Below, one piece after another: positions 44,691 through 52,504 of a stretch of DNA of 64,000 nucleotides. The stretch is from an uncultured Paracoccaceae bacterium (GTDB lineage: Bacteria > Pseudomonadota > Alphaproteobacteria > Rhodobacterales > Rhodobacteraceae): NCBI GenBank assembly GCA_947497185.1, contig CANMFL010000004.1, positions 1-64,000 on the forward strand. The letters are read 5' to 3'. Each line of letters opens with the position of its first letter. Positions within the stretch are counted from its first letter, which is position 1. Both the position numbers and the translations under genes were made by a program. The notes beneath the pieces were generated by a model. It saw only the letters and a program-made list of their open reading frames with translations, did not search any database and had not been told where the DNA came from.

Positions 44691-46511
44691 CTACGCCAAA
44701 TCCCCATCAATCTTGCGCGCATACCCGCGTGGCGTGAACATCCGTGGCCCAGTCCCCAGTTGCGCGAGCCGCGAATGCGACGACCCAACCAGAACAACGG
44801 TCAACATATCGACCTCATCAACCTCGAGCTCATCCAAACGGCGATACCGCACATATTCCTCTGGCCGCCCCAAGGACGACGCCAGCATCACAGGGGTCTC
44901 AGGCGGGCGGTGCTGCAACAAAATATCGCGCGCCTCGGCCAGCAAAGTCCGCCTGCGCATCGACACCGGATTATAAAACGCGATCACAAAATCGCCCTCC
45001 GCAGCAGCCTTCAACCGCTTCACGATATCCTCGCGCGGTGTCAGCAAATCTGACAGTGATATCGCGCAAAAATCATGCCCCAAAGGCGCACCAGCCCGCG
45101 CCGCAGCCCCCTGCAACGCAGAAACACCCGGCGAGCAGACAACTTCAACACGGTGCGCTGCATCAGACACACCCATCTGATCGACCGAACGATCCAGCAG
45201 TTCAAACACCAACGCGCCCATCGCATAGATGCCCGCATCACCCGAACAAACCAGCGCAACGTTTTTGCCTTTCGCTGCCTGCTCTAACGCAAAGCGACAC
45301 CGATCCTCTTCGCCACCAAGCGGGAAATCTGACCGTTCCTTGCCCACAGCCAACGGCCCCAGCAAATCAATATACAGCCCATAGCCCACCAATTCCTCAG
45401 CCTCGGACACAAGCCGCGACACCTCAGGCGTGCGCCAAGCCGCCTGCCCCGGACCGATCCCGACAATCGACAACCGCCCACGTGACCGACCACGCATTTC
45501 GGTCAGCGGCGCAGGCGACACCGCCAATGCACAGGTCGCATTCGCAGTCTTCTGTTTCGGATAGGTCAATACGGCATCCGCACCACCTTGGGCCAATGCA
45601 GCAGCCTCTGACACGCCGTGTGTGCCAACTTCGGCAAACACCACATCCGACGGATTTGCCAGACGCGGTGTCTCTGCCTCTAACGCTTCGGCCTCGAACA
45701 ACCGCATCGGCACGCCCAAATCAGCCGCCAAATCAATAATCGCAGGCTCATCTGCCTTCAGCGTAATCGTATTCACCGAATGGATCGCAGCAGGCGACAG
45801 GCCAGCCTCATCCAAAACGGACTTCACCAAATCAGCCAATTCCTCTGGCGGGCAATTCCGCGCACAACCAACACCCAGCGTCAAAACCTGCGGTGCAAAC
45901 TGCAAGTGGTCGGCCCCGAGGTCAGGCAAAACAGCCGTTGTGCAGGACAACCGTGTGCCATCCTCGGCAAATGGAACCGCGTCCAACCACTCCGCCGGAA
46001 ACGCCGCATCCTCAGCGACCAAAGCACCACCAGATGACAACATCCCCGCCATCGCATCCTTCGCGTCGTCGGAGTTCACCAAGCGCCAACCAGCAGGCGG
46101 AGAATCCAGCGCCACACCCATCGCCACATCACCCGCCGTCGTTACCGCCGCCACAGCGCCCAGCGCCTCGGCAATTTGCGCTGCAAAACGGTTCGCGCCA
46201 CGATGACCGCCCAACAAAGGCACCACAACAGCGCCATCATCCGAGACCGAAATCACGGGCGGTTCCGTCGTTTTATCCGCCAACAAAGGTGCCACACCAC
46301 GGATCAAAATCCCTGACGCACAAACGCCCACAACCGGAACACCAGCCGCAAACAAATCGCGCGTGTGATCTAGCGCATTTGCAAAAAATGCATCGGCGGC
46401 ATCAACACGCCCCTCACGGCCATGCACCTGCGCACCAAGCACCTTTGCCACACGATGGGCCGTCGCTTCTCCCGAACGGGACAGCGCCAAAACAACAGGA
46501 TTCACAGCCAT
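44691..46511 (-). CDS. cobJ: CbiG-CobJ fusion: cobalamin biosynthesis protein plus precorrin-3B C17-methyltransferase
   Basis: This 606-residue fusion holds two steps. The N-terminal part (1 to about 340) is CbiG-like: an N domain with GVCASGILIRGVAPLL and LLGGHRGAN, and a C domain (TLGVGCARNCPPEEL). The C-terminal part (about 345-600) is the CobJ methyltransferase: LSIVGIGPGQAAWRTPEV, VCSGDAGIYAMGAL and ISLSDLLTPREDI. In the aerobic pathway CobJ contracts the ring and methylates C17. Fused CbiG/CobJ proteins are known in Rhodobacteraceae. It overlaps cobI by 10 bp. Confidence 0.93.
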   Translation of the reverse strand: MAVNPVVLALSRSGEATAHRVAKVLGAQVHGREGRVDAADAFFANALDHTRDLFAAGVPVVGVCASGILIRGVAPLLADKTTEPPVISVSDDGAVVVPLLGGHRGANRFAAQIAEALGAVAAVTTAGDVAMGVALDSPPAGWRLVNSDDAKDAMAGMLSSGGALVAEDAAFPAEWLDAVPFAEDGTRLSCTTAVLPDLGADHLQFAPQVLTLGVGCARNCPPEELADLVKSVLDEAGLSPAAIHSVNTITLKADEPAIIDLAADLGVPMRLFEAEALEAETPRLANPSDVVFAEVGTHGVSEAAALAQGGADAVLTYPKQKTANATCALAVSPAPLTEMRGRSRGRLSIVGIGPGQAAWRTPEVSRLVSEAEELVGYGLYIDLLGPLAVGKERSDFPLGGEEDRCRFALEQAAKGKNVALVCSGDAGIYAMGALVFELLDRSVDQMGVSDAAHRVEVVCSPGVSALQGAAARAGAPLGHDFCAISLSDLLTPREDIVKRLKAAAEGDFVIAFYNPVSMRRRTLLAEARDILLQHRPPETPVMLASSLGRPEEYVRYRRLDELEVDEVDMLTVVLVGSSHSRLAQLGTGPRMFTPRGYARKIDGDLA

Positions 46512-47245
46512 GGATCGGCCCCTTTAGTCAGTAAAATCATCGAAAAGTAAGGTGCTTTTTCAGGGGCATCCGCCAGCGGCAACACCACTTCAGTCGGCAG
46601 CGTCGCGCGTTCCACGTAAACCGCATCATCCATCAGACCAAGCGCATCAATCACGCCTCTGATCTTGGCCAAATGACGTCCAACCTTCATAATCACAACG
46701 CTTTCAGCGCCCGCGATCCGGTCGCGCAACGCGTCCTCTGGCAGCGGACCGGGCAACACAGTCAGCCGCTCATTCCGAGCAGCCAGCGGCATCCGGGCAG
46801 ACGCGGCACAGGCCGTCACAGACGTCACCCCCGGCACGATTTGTACATCAAACCGATCAGCCAGGCGGGCGAAAATATACATAAACGAGCCGTAGAAGAA
46901 AGGATCGCCCTCGCACAGGCAAACCACATCGCGGCCGGCCTCCAAGGCATCCGCAATCGCAAGCGCACCCGCATCATAAGCGTCCTGCGCGGGCTGGCGC
47001 TCAACCGACATCGGAACATCCATGACGAACTCAACCGCATTCGGTTTAATCAAATCAGAGGCAATCGCACGGGCGAAACTCTCACCACCAGCCAAGGTCG
47101 GATAGGCCACAATATCTGCGCCCTCAATCAACCTTGCAGCCCGTAGTGTCATCAAATCAGGCGCACCTGGCCCTAAACCCACGCCGTACAAAGTACCACG
47201 GGATGGCGGGAGGGGCGTCGTGCGCGCACGCGCGTCTCCAGTCAT
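46502..47245 (-). CDS. cobI: CobI, precorrin-2 C20-methyltransferase
   Basis: This 247-residue SAM methyltransferase acts on C20 of precorrin-2. It has YGVGLGPGAPDLMTLRAARL, CLCEGDPFFYGSFMYIF, and VPGVTSVTACAASARMPL. Its first residues are odd: after MTG come 13 residues (DARARTTPLPPSR) encoded entirely by a family-D repeat, then GTLYGVG, where CobI proteins normally begin. The ATG overlaps the cobL stop (ATGA), so the start is fixed by coupling and the repeat is an in-frame insertion. Confidence 0.95.
   Translation of the reverse strand: MTGDARARTTPLPPSRGTLYGVGLGPGAPDLMTLRAARLIEGADIVAYPTLAGGESFARAIASDLIKPNAVEFVMDVPMSVERQPAQDAYDAGALAIADALEAGRDVVCLCEGDPFFYGSFMYIFARLADRFDVQIVPGVTSVTACAASARMPLAARNERLTVLPGPLPEDALRDRIAGAESVVIMKVGRHLAKIRGVIDALGLMDDAVYVERATLPTEVVLPLADAPEKAPYFSMILLTKGADPWL
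47199..47237. repeat. Dispersed repeat family D, copy 2, inside cobI
   Basis: 39 bp (exactly 13 codons) homologous to the copy at 44653: CGGGATGGCGGGAGGGGCGT then CGTGCGCGCACGCGCGTCT. It lies between codons 3 and 17 of cobI without breaking the frame. Confidence 0.85.
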
Positions 47246-48444
47246 CGTTTCACCAAGCTAAACTGGGTCACAGGCATCGCCGGACGCCACCCCGTCAATC
47301 GGCCTACAGGCTCGGCACGGTGCACCATCAGCTTCACCAGATCGCCACCAAATTCACGGTGCAGCGCAATCAACTCCGCTTCACTCTCCAAGGTCACAGC
47401 ATTCGCGACCAATCGCCCCAGCGGACGCAACGCAGCCCAAGCTGCCTCAAACGTCTCGCGGCTCAATCCGCCACCAATGAAAATCGCATCCGGTGCGGCC
47501 AAGCCATCCAGCGCCTCAGGCACGGACCCTTCAACCAGTTCCAATTTCGGTGTGCCAAGTGCCAGCGCATTCGCCCCCGCCATTGCCCGCCGATCCGCCC
47601 TCGGCTCAATGCCAATCGCACGGGCGTATCGTGCGGCCCGCATCCATTCGATCGCGACAGACCCGCAACCGCAGCCAATATCCCACAGCAACGCACCGCG
47701 CATCGGCATCAATTTCGCCAGTGTCGCGGCGCGAATTTCCTGCTTGGTCATCGTGCCGTCAGACTGGAACAACGCATCAGCCAAGCCCGGCACACGCGGC
47801 AGTAATGCCGCATCAGGGGCCGCGATACATTCCACAGCCAACGTATTAAACGCTGGCACGACATGGTCCCAGCTTTCAGCCACACCATCAAAGCGCAGCT
47901 CATCCTTGCCGCCCATGGCCGCGAGAACCGTTAACCGCGACTGACCAAACCCGCGTTCAGTCAAGAATGATGCAATCTGCGCAGGCGTTTCCGCCCCCGT
48001 CGTCAAAACCAGCAACCGCGCATCCGGCTGGATAAACGCGATCATCTGCTGAACCGGACGTCCATGCACCGTCAACGTCTCAACATCCGGTAGCGACCAC
48101 CCCATGCGGGCGCTCGCCAGTTGGAACGCCGACAATTGCGGGTGATACACGATCTCAGATGGATCAATCGCCCGCCCAATCCGCGCACCCACAGAAAACC
48201 AAAGCGGATCACCCGTGACCAAAATCACCGCACGTTTCCCGCGCAAGCCCTGAATCGTCTCGATCATCGCGTTAAACGGCGACGGCCACGCGATCCGCTC
48301 GGCGTTTACGGCACCCGCAAGCTCATGATGCCGATCCCCGCCAAGGATCACCTCGGCCGCCTCAACAACAGCGCGGGTCGCAGGCACAAGCCCGTCCAAG
48401 CCGTCTTCGCCGATCCCCACGACATGCAACCAAGGTGTCGTCAT
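47242..48444 (-). CDS. cobL: CobL, precorrin-6Y C5,15-methyltransferase (decarboxylating)
   Basis: This 400-residue bifunctional enzyme joins a CbiE-type N-terminal methyltransferase (LHVVGIGEDGLDGLV, ILGGDRHHEL, VILVTGDPLWFSVG) to a CbiT-type C-terminal domain (ALLWDIGCGCGSVAIEWMR with the SAM motif, and IFIGGGLSRE). It methylates C5 and C15 and decarboxylates the C12 acetate. Coupled overlaps of 4 bp on both sides (cobH upstream, cobI downstream). Confidence 0.96.
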   Translation of the reverse strand: MTTPWLHVVGIGEDGLDGLVPATRAVVEAAEVILGGDRHHELAGAVNAERIAWPSPFNAMIETIQGLRGKRAVILVTGDPLWFSVGARIGRAIDPSEIVYHPQLSAFQLASARMGWSLPDVETLTVHGRPVQQMIAFIQPDARLLVLTTGAETPAQIASFLTERGFGQSRLTVLAAMGGKDELRFDGVAESWDHVVPAFNTLAVECIAAPDAALLPRVPGLADALFQSDGTMTKQEIRAATLAKLMPMRGALLWDIGCGCGSVAIEWMRAARYARAIGIEPRADRRAMAGANALALGTPKLELVEGSVPEALDGLAAPDAIFIGGGLSRETFEAAWAALRPLGRLVANAVTLESEAELIALHREFGGDLVKLMVHRAEPVGRLTGWRPAMPVTQFSLVKR

Positions 48445-49079
48445 ACTTTGTCCTCCGGCAATCCAGCCGCCAGCGCGTTCACCGCTGCCGATGCCATTGC
48501 AGAACCGCCACGCCGTCCGCGCAATGCGATGTATTCGCAGCCACGTGGGTTCGCGGCCAGCTCAGCCTTGCTTTCAGCCGCACCGATAAACCCAACAGGA
48601 AACCCGAGGATCACCGCAGGTTTCGGCGCACCGGCATCAATCAATTCCAGCAGGTGAAACAACGCCGTCGGTGCGTTGCCAATCGCGACAACAGCCCCGT
48701 CCAAGTGATCCGCCCATAATTCAACAGCCGCCGCTGAGCGCGTATTACCGATGTCCTTGGCACGATCCGGCACCGTCTCGTTATTCAACGTCACAATGAC
48801 TTCGTTTTGCGCAGGCAAATAACGGCGAATAATCCCCGCCCCGACCATCTCGCAATCACACAGCACTGGCTTTCCGGCCAATAACGCCGCATGACCTACC
48901 ACAGCCGCATCAGGCGAAAACGCCAACCGATCCGCGATCTCGATCATCCCGCAGCTATGGATCAACCGCGTGACAACAGGCTGCATCGCCGGGGCAAAGC
49001 GATCCAGCTTGGCCTCACGCCGCACAGTCGCAAAACTTGCCGCATAAATCGCGCTTGGGTCTTTCTCATACGGTCGCAA
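48441..49079 (-). CDS. cobH: CobH, precorrin-8X methylmutase
   Basis: CobH moves the C11 methyl to C12, giving hydrogenobyrinate. The protein has DPSAIYAASFATVRREA, the His-containing RLIHSCGMIEIADRL, LCDCEMVGAGI, and GFPVGFIGAAESKAEL. I place the start at TTG 49079 (reading MRPYEKDPSAIY) with GGGTG upstream, giving the usual N terminus. An ATG at 49109 would add 10 residues encoded by a family-C palindrome and has no ribosome site; it cannot be excluded. Confidence 0.93.
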   Translation of the reverse strand: MRPYEKDPSAIYAASFATVRREAKLDRFAPAMQPVVTRLIHSCGMIEIADRLAFSPDAAVVGHAALLAGKPVLCDCEMVGAGIIRRYLPAQNEVIVTLNNETVPDRAKDIGNTRSAAAVELWADHLDGAVVAIGNAPTALFHLLELIDAGAPKPAVILGFPVGFIGAAESKAELAANPRGCEYIALRGRRGGSAMASAAVNALAAGLPEDKV

Positions 49080-49088
49080 AGCAGCACC

Positions 49089-49130
49089 CGATTTTTCGCG
49101 AAAAATCATACGAATTTTCTAGAAAATTCG
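49089..49130. repeat. Two family-C palindromes between cbiX and cobH
   Basis: GATTTTTCGCGAAAAATC (about 49090-49107) and GAATTTTCTAGAAAATTC (about 49112-49129) lie 4 bp apart. They fill nearly the whole gap between the two genes and overlap one possible cobH start. Confidence 0.85.
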
Positions 49131-49136
49131 CGCCCA

Positions 49137-50405
49137 TCAAGCCCCGCCCTTCCGCGCACTTTCAGGCCCATGCGGGTGTTTCGCATGAGGATATTCCGCG
49201 TGGTGGTGGTCATGATCATGGTGGTGGTGATGCCCATGATCGTGCACGTGACTGTGGTCATGACTATGGTCGTGGTCGTGATGATGGTGCGTGTGATGAT
49301 GATCGTCCGCCAGCTTCAGGCGACACATCCCCGTGCAGAACGCTTCACACAGATTACAGTCAGCGACGTTTGAACCCGGCGCATTTGCTCCCTGACCTTC
49401 AACGTGGTGGTGGTGGCTTTCTTGTACCGCCCCCACTTCATTCTCGAAACCAACGACAGCAGCACGGTATTTGCACAACACACATGTCGGCGGTGGCACC
49501 TTTGCAAATGCCGGATGCGATCCGCCCTGCTCTGCCGCCAAAACCTCGCGCTGCTCTGGTGTGATCTGGCGCACATCGCCGCTCCCAACCTCAAGCACCT
49601 GCGTCCGGTACTGACACGTGCCGCAATTCGGCGGCGGCGTATCGCTATCCTGCTCCATGATCCGTTCGGCAAAGGTCGCCAGCACTTGCGGGTGATCCCC
49701 CAGATAACCAGCCTTCACGAAATCAATATCCGTGTGCTCAGCGGCCACTTGATCCGTAAACCCGTAAATCCGGTCAATCAAAATGCCCGAGAACAGGAAA
49801 TACGGAAACACAATCACGCGCTTGTAGCCAAGCCGGGTCACATGCTGCAAACACGGCTCAACCAGCGGGAATGTCACACCGGAAAAACCAACCTCGTGCC
49901 AGCCAAACCCCATGCCTTCGGCCACCAAACGCGCGACTTTCGCGACATTGCCGTTCGCATCAGGATCAGAGGCACCGCGCCCGATCACAACCAAGCAGGT
50001 CTGGTCCAAAGGCAAGTCACCCAGATCAGCATTCGCTCGATCCACGGCCTCTTGGATACGGCCAGCAGCAGCGGCGATCATCTTGGGATCAACGCCCAAC
50101 TCACGCCCATATGACACGGCCATTCCGTGCTTGGCCGCGTAAGTATTCAAAACCGTTGGAATGTCATTCTTTGCGTGCATCGCGGCAAACAGCATACCCG
50201 GAACCGCAAAAACGCGGTCGCAGCCAGCCTCGCGCAAGCGATCCAAACCGTCGCGGATCACAGGGTTGGCAAACTCTAGGTAGCCGTAATCCGTCATCCA
50301 ATCGTCGGGCAGCAGCGCGGGCAGTTTGTCCGCCAGCGTCGCAAATTCGTCCACCGCAGACTGGCTCCGCGATCCGTGGCCGCAAATCATGACACCAGTT
50401 TTCAC
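49137..50405 (-). CDS. cbiX: Long-form CbiX sirohydrochlorin/cobalt chelatase with Cys- and His-rich tail
   Basis: This 422-residue protein begins with a two-domain CbiX chelatase (1 to about 260), with GVMICGHGSRSQSAVDEF, PGMLFAAMHAKNDIP and FPYFLFSGILIDRIYG; the His in GHG and MHAKND are metal ligands. The tail holds three CxxC units (NCGTCQYR, TCVLCKYR and DCNLCEAFCTGMC) and then a His/Asp run of about 40 residues. In known long CbiX the tail binds an Fe-S cluster. Here it probably also stores or passes cobalt. It overlaps the upstream small gene by 4 bp. Confidence 0.92.
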   Translation of the reverse strand: MKTGVMICGHGSRSQSAVDEFATLADKLPALLPDDWMTDYGYLEFANPVIRDGLDRLREAGCDRVFAVPGMLFAAMHAKNDIPTVLNTYAAKHGMAVSYGRELGVDPKMIAAAAGRIQEAVDRANADLGDLPLDQTCLVVIGRGASDPDANGNVAKVARLVAEGMGFGWHEVGFSGVTFPLVEPCLQHVTRLGYKRVIVFPYFLFSGILIDRIYGFTDQVAAEHTDIDFVKAGYLGDHPQVLATFAERIMEQDSDTPPPNCGTCQYRTQVLEVGSGDVRQITPEQREVLAAEQGGSHPAFAKVPPPTCVLCKYRAAVVGFENEVGAVQESHHHHVEGQGANAPGSNVADCNLCEAFCTGMCRLKLADDHHHTHHHHDHDHSHDHSHVHDHGHHHHHDHDHHHAEYPHAKHPHGPESARKGGA

Positions 50406-50617
50406 GCGGCCTCTCCTTCTTCTTCAAGTTCAAGCTCGGGTTCGCTGTCTGTCTTTTTGCGACCCTTCAAGGCACCATAAATGCCAGTCAGAATTGCCAA
50501 GCCGATCGCTGCACCCGCAACCCAATGGTCATGGCCCGCAACATCAGCCAAGTGCCCCGGATGGGCCTGCGCCCCCGTGCCAGCACTCACCAAAAGAAGT
50601 GTCAAAATTTTCCGCAT
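50402..50617 (-). CDS. Small His-motif membrane protein at the head of the cob operon (71 residues)
   Basis: A signal peptide (MRKILTLLLVSAGTGAQA) is followed by HPGHLADVAGHDHWVAG, a His-rich metal-binding-like segment, one membrane helix (AAIGLAILTGIYGAL) and an acidic tail. The layout recalls the HPGH start of HupE-type metal proteins, but it is much shorter. TTGGAGGATCAG gives an excellent ribosome site. Because it is coupled to cbiX, a role in cobalt handling is inferred. It resembles small cob-linked proteins of Rhodobacteraceae (possibly DUF6732). Confidence 0.8.
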   Translation of the reverse strand: MRKILTLLLVSAGTGAQAHPGHLADVAGHDHWVAGAAIGLAILTGIYGALKGRKKTDSEPELELEEEGEAA

Positions 50618-50645
50618 CTGATCCTCCAAGTTCTGCCCATAGCTA

Positions 50646-50758
50646 CCAGAAACCCCGCGCTTGCACGTGGGGGAGGCCTGACGATGTGACCCGATGGTCC
50701 CCTCTAGGGTCAACCGGCAGGATCACCAACCTCTCTGGCCCGAACGGGCTTCGTCTGG
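50646..50758 (-). ncRNA. Structured leader RNA of the cob operon (candidate regulatory RNA)
   Basis: Read leftward, CCAGA (50758) and TCTGG (50646) close a junction. Inside are hairpin GCCCG-TTCGGGC, a long interrupted stem (GAGG/CCTC, CCTG/CAGG, TGACCC/GGGTCA) and hairpin CCCCACG/CGCGGGG. The cobGMN-type operon start lies 29 bp downstream. It lacks the GCCACTG and AGCCAGGAGACC blocks of the cobalamin riboswitch. Role is inferred from structure, promoter and position; strand could be questioned since the pairings are symmetric. Confidence 0.5.
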
Positions 50759-50762
50759 GGGT

Positions 50763-50791
50763 GGTATATGGACCCTTGCCCAAGGTCGCAA
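50763..50791 (-). promoter_or_regulatory. Likely promoter of the cob operon
   Basis: Read leftward, TTGCGA and TATACC are separated by 17 bp. The expected transcription start falls at about 50756, at the 5' arm of the structured leader. Confidence 0.55.
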
Positions 50792-50929
50792 TGGGCCAAT
50801 GCGGCAGCAGCGGTCTGTTACCGACGCCGGCACTGTGCACATGCGCGCAATTCGTGCGCTTGAAAAGGTATTTGTGCGCCACAGTTCTTCACCTAGGTAT
50901 GTAGCGAAGACGAATGAAAGGAACCTTTA

Positions 50930-51907
50930 ATGGGACAGCTAGTAGACGGCGTTTGGCACGACACTTGGTACGATACCAAGAAATCTGGCGGGGCTTTCGT
51001 GCGGTCCACTTCAAAGTTCCGCAACTGGATCACTGCTAACGGATTGGCAGGTCCAACAGGTGACGCAGGTTTCAAAGCGGAAAGCGGGCGTTATCATCTC
51101 TATATATCAAACGCTTGCCCATGGGCGCACCGCACCATGGTGTTCCGCGCAATCAAAGACCTGACCGATCATATCGATGTGTCAGTTGTGCATCCCCACA
51201 TGCTCTCGGACGGCTGGACCTTCGAGACAGACGGCAACGGGGCCACGGGTGACACGCTCTACGGGTTGCCATTCTTGCGTGACATCTACCTGAAAGCGGA
51301 CCCCGAAATCTCGGGCCGTGTGACGGTGCCGATCTTGTGGGACAAAAAGCAAAACACCATCGTTTCGAACGAATCCTCGGAAATCATTCGGATGTTCAAC
51401 AGCGCCTTTGATGAAATCACAGGCAACACCGACGATTACTGGCCCGAAGCCCAGCGCGATGTGATCGAACCGATCAACGACCGGATTTACAATACGGTCA
51501 ACAACGGCGTCTACAAATCCGGTTTTGCCACAACTCAAGACGCATATGACGAAGCCGTCGCACCGCTATTCGAAAGCCTCGATTGGATCGAATCCATCCT
51601 GTCTGAAAACCGCTACCTCGCGGGCGACACCATCACCGAAGCCGACTGGCGGCTTTGGACGACGCTGATCCGTTTTGACATGGTCTACCACCAACACTTT
51701 AAATGTAACCGCAAACGGATCATCGACTACCCGAACCTGTGGGGGTTCACCCGCGAGCTATATCAATGGCCCGGGGTCAAAGAGACGGTGAACATGGATC
51801 ATATCGTGCGTCACTATCACTACAGCCACGACACAATTAATCCGAACCGGATCATCCCGATAAATCCGATCATCGACTTTGATGCGCCGCACGGACGAGG
51901 CGCTTAA
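50930..51907 (+). CDS. Xi-class glutathione S-transferase (glutathionyl-hydroquinone reductase)
   Basis: This 325-residue protein of the YqjG/ECM4 family uses glutathione to reduce glutathionyl-hydroquinones. The N-terminal thioredoxin-like domain has the catalytic Cys in SNACPWAHRTMVFRA, followed by VPILWDKKQNTIVSNESSEI (glutathione binding). The helical C-terminal domain has YLAGDTITEADWRLW. AAAGGAA precedes the ATG. Its stop overlaps that of the convergent receiver gene. Confidence 0.94.
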   Translation: MGQLVDGVWHDTWYDTKKSGGAFVRSTSKFRNWITANGLAGPTGDAGFKAESGRYHLYISNACPWAHRTMVFRAIKDLTDHIDVSVVHPHMLSDGWTFETDGNGATGDTLYGLPFLRDIYLKADPEISGRVTVPILWDKKQNTIVSNESSEIIRMFNSAFDEITGNTDDYWPEAQRDVIEPINDRIYNTVNNGVYKSGFATTQDAYDEAVAPLFESLDWIESILSENRYLAGDTITEADWRLWTTLIRFDMVYHQHFKCNRKRIIDYPNLWGFTRELYQWPGVKETVNMDHIVRHYHYSHDTINPNRIIPINPIIDFDAPHGRGA

Positions 51908-52296
51908 CCAGCGTTCGCCGTGCGCGACAAACGGCTCGCCGTTTGACCGTAATGATGCACAATCGCCGCCAGATCGCTTGGCGGCGTTTTTGTCTCAACA
52001 AAGGCGCGGGCGTTTGCGCTGTGCGAAAAAATCGATCCATCCGAGAAAAACGTGGTGTCTGTCACAAAGACGACATTTGCGCGTGGTTGGTTAAAGTTAG
52101 CAAAGTCCGCAACAGTCAGCGCACTGCCCTCGCGCAAGACCAGATCCAGCACGATCACATCGAACGTCTCGGTCTGCAGCAGCACGAGCGCATCGTCGCC
52201 TGTTTCAACAACAGTGACCATCGCCTGTAGGCGTTCCAAGTGCCTCGACCACACGGCACCCAATTCAGATTTGCTTTGGACGATCAATACCCGCAT
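51904..52296 (-). CDS. Stand-alone response-regulator receiver domain protein
   Basis: This 130-residue CheY-like fold starts MRVLIVQSKSELG and has the phospho-acceptor strand FDVIVLDLVL (Asp about 51). The usual acidic pair near the N terminus is replaced: Gln-Ser-Lys-Ser occupies the DD/ED position. The Thr/Lys positions (VFVTDTT and ETKTPPS) are present. GGGAGAG precedes the ATG at 52296. No output domain, so it acts by protein contact. Partner kinase is not in the window. Confidence 0.85.
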   Translation of the reverse strand: MRVLIVQSKSELGAVWSRHLERLQAMVTVVETGDDALVLLQTETFDVIVLDLVLREGSALTVADFANFNQPRANVVFVTDTTFFSDGSIFSHSANARAFVETKTPPSDLAAIVHHYGQTASRLSRTANAG

Positions 52297-52504
52297 GGCA
52301 CTCTCCCATAAAATGTGGATGTAAAGCGCTACATGTACCAAGACACTCATTAACGGCTGTGACTGCGTTGTGACCCCTAATTCCTAACGAATGGTTAACC
52401 GATGGCGAGGTACACATCAAAACGGGCAACTTCGCGCCTATTCGCTTGCCGACTGAGCTAAAATCAGCTTGAAAAGCATTAAAATTGGATGAGGCACTGC
52501 GTTT

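Noticed and set aside
49190-49330. His-codon-rich tract looks like a simple-sequence repeat or CRISPR-like array
   Set aside because: It is coding sequence for the CbiX tail with no fixed repeat-spacer period.
50670-50690. CTGACGA in the cob leader resembles a hammerhead ribozyme core
   Set aside because: There is no matching GAAA box or cleavage-site stem around it on the plus strand.
50646-50929. Canonical cobalamin riboswitch upstream of the corrin-ring operon
   Set aside because: The core GCCACTG and B12-box sequences are absent on both strands; only the copy at 60889 is canonical.
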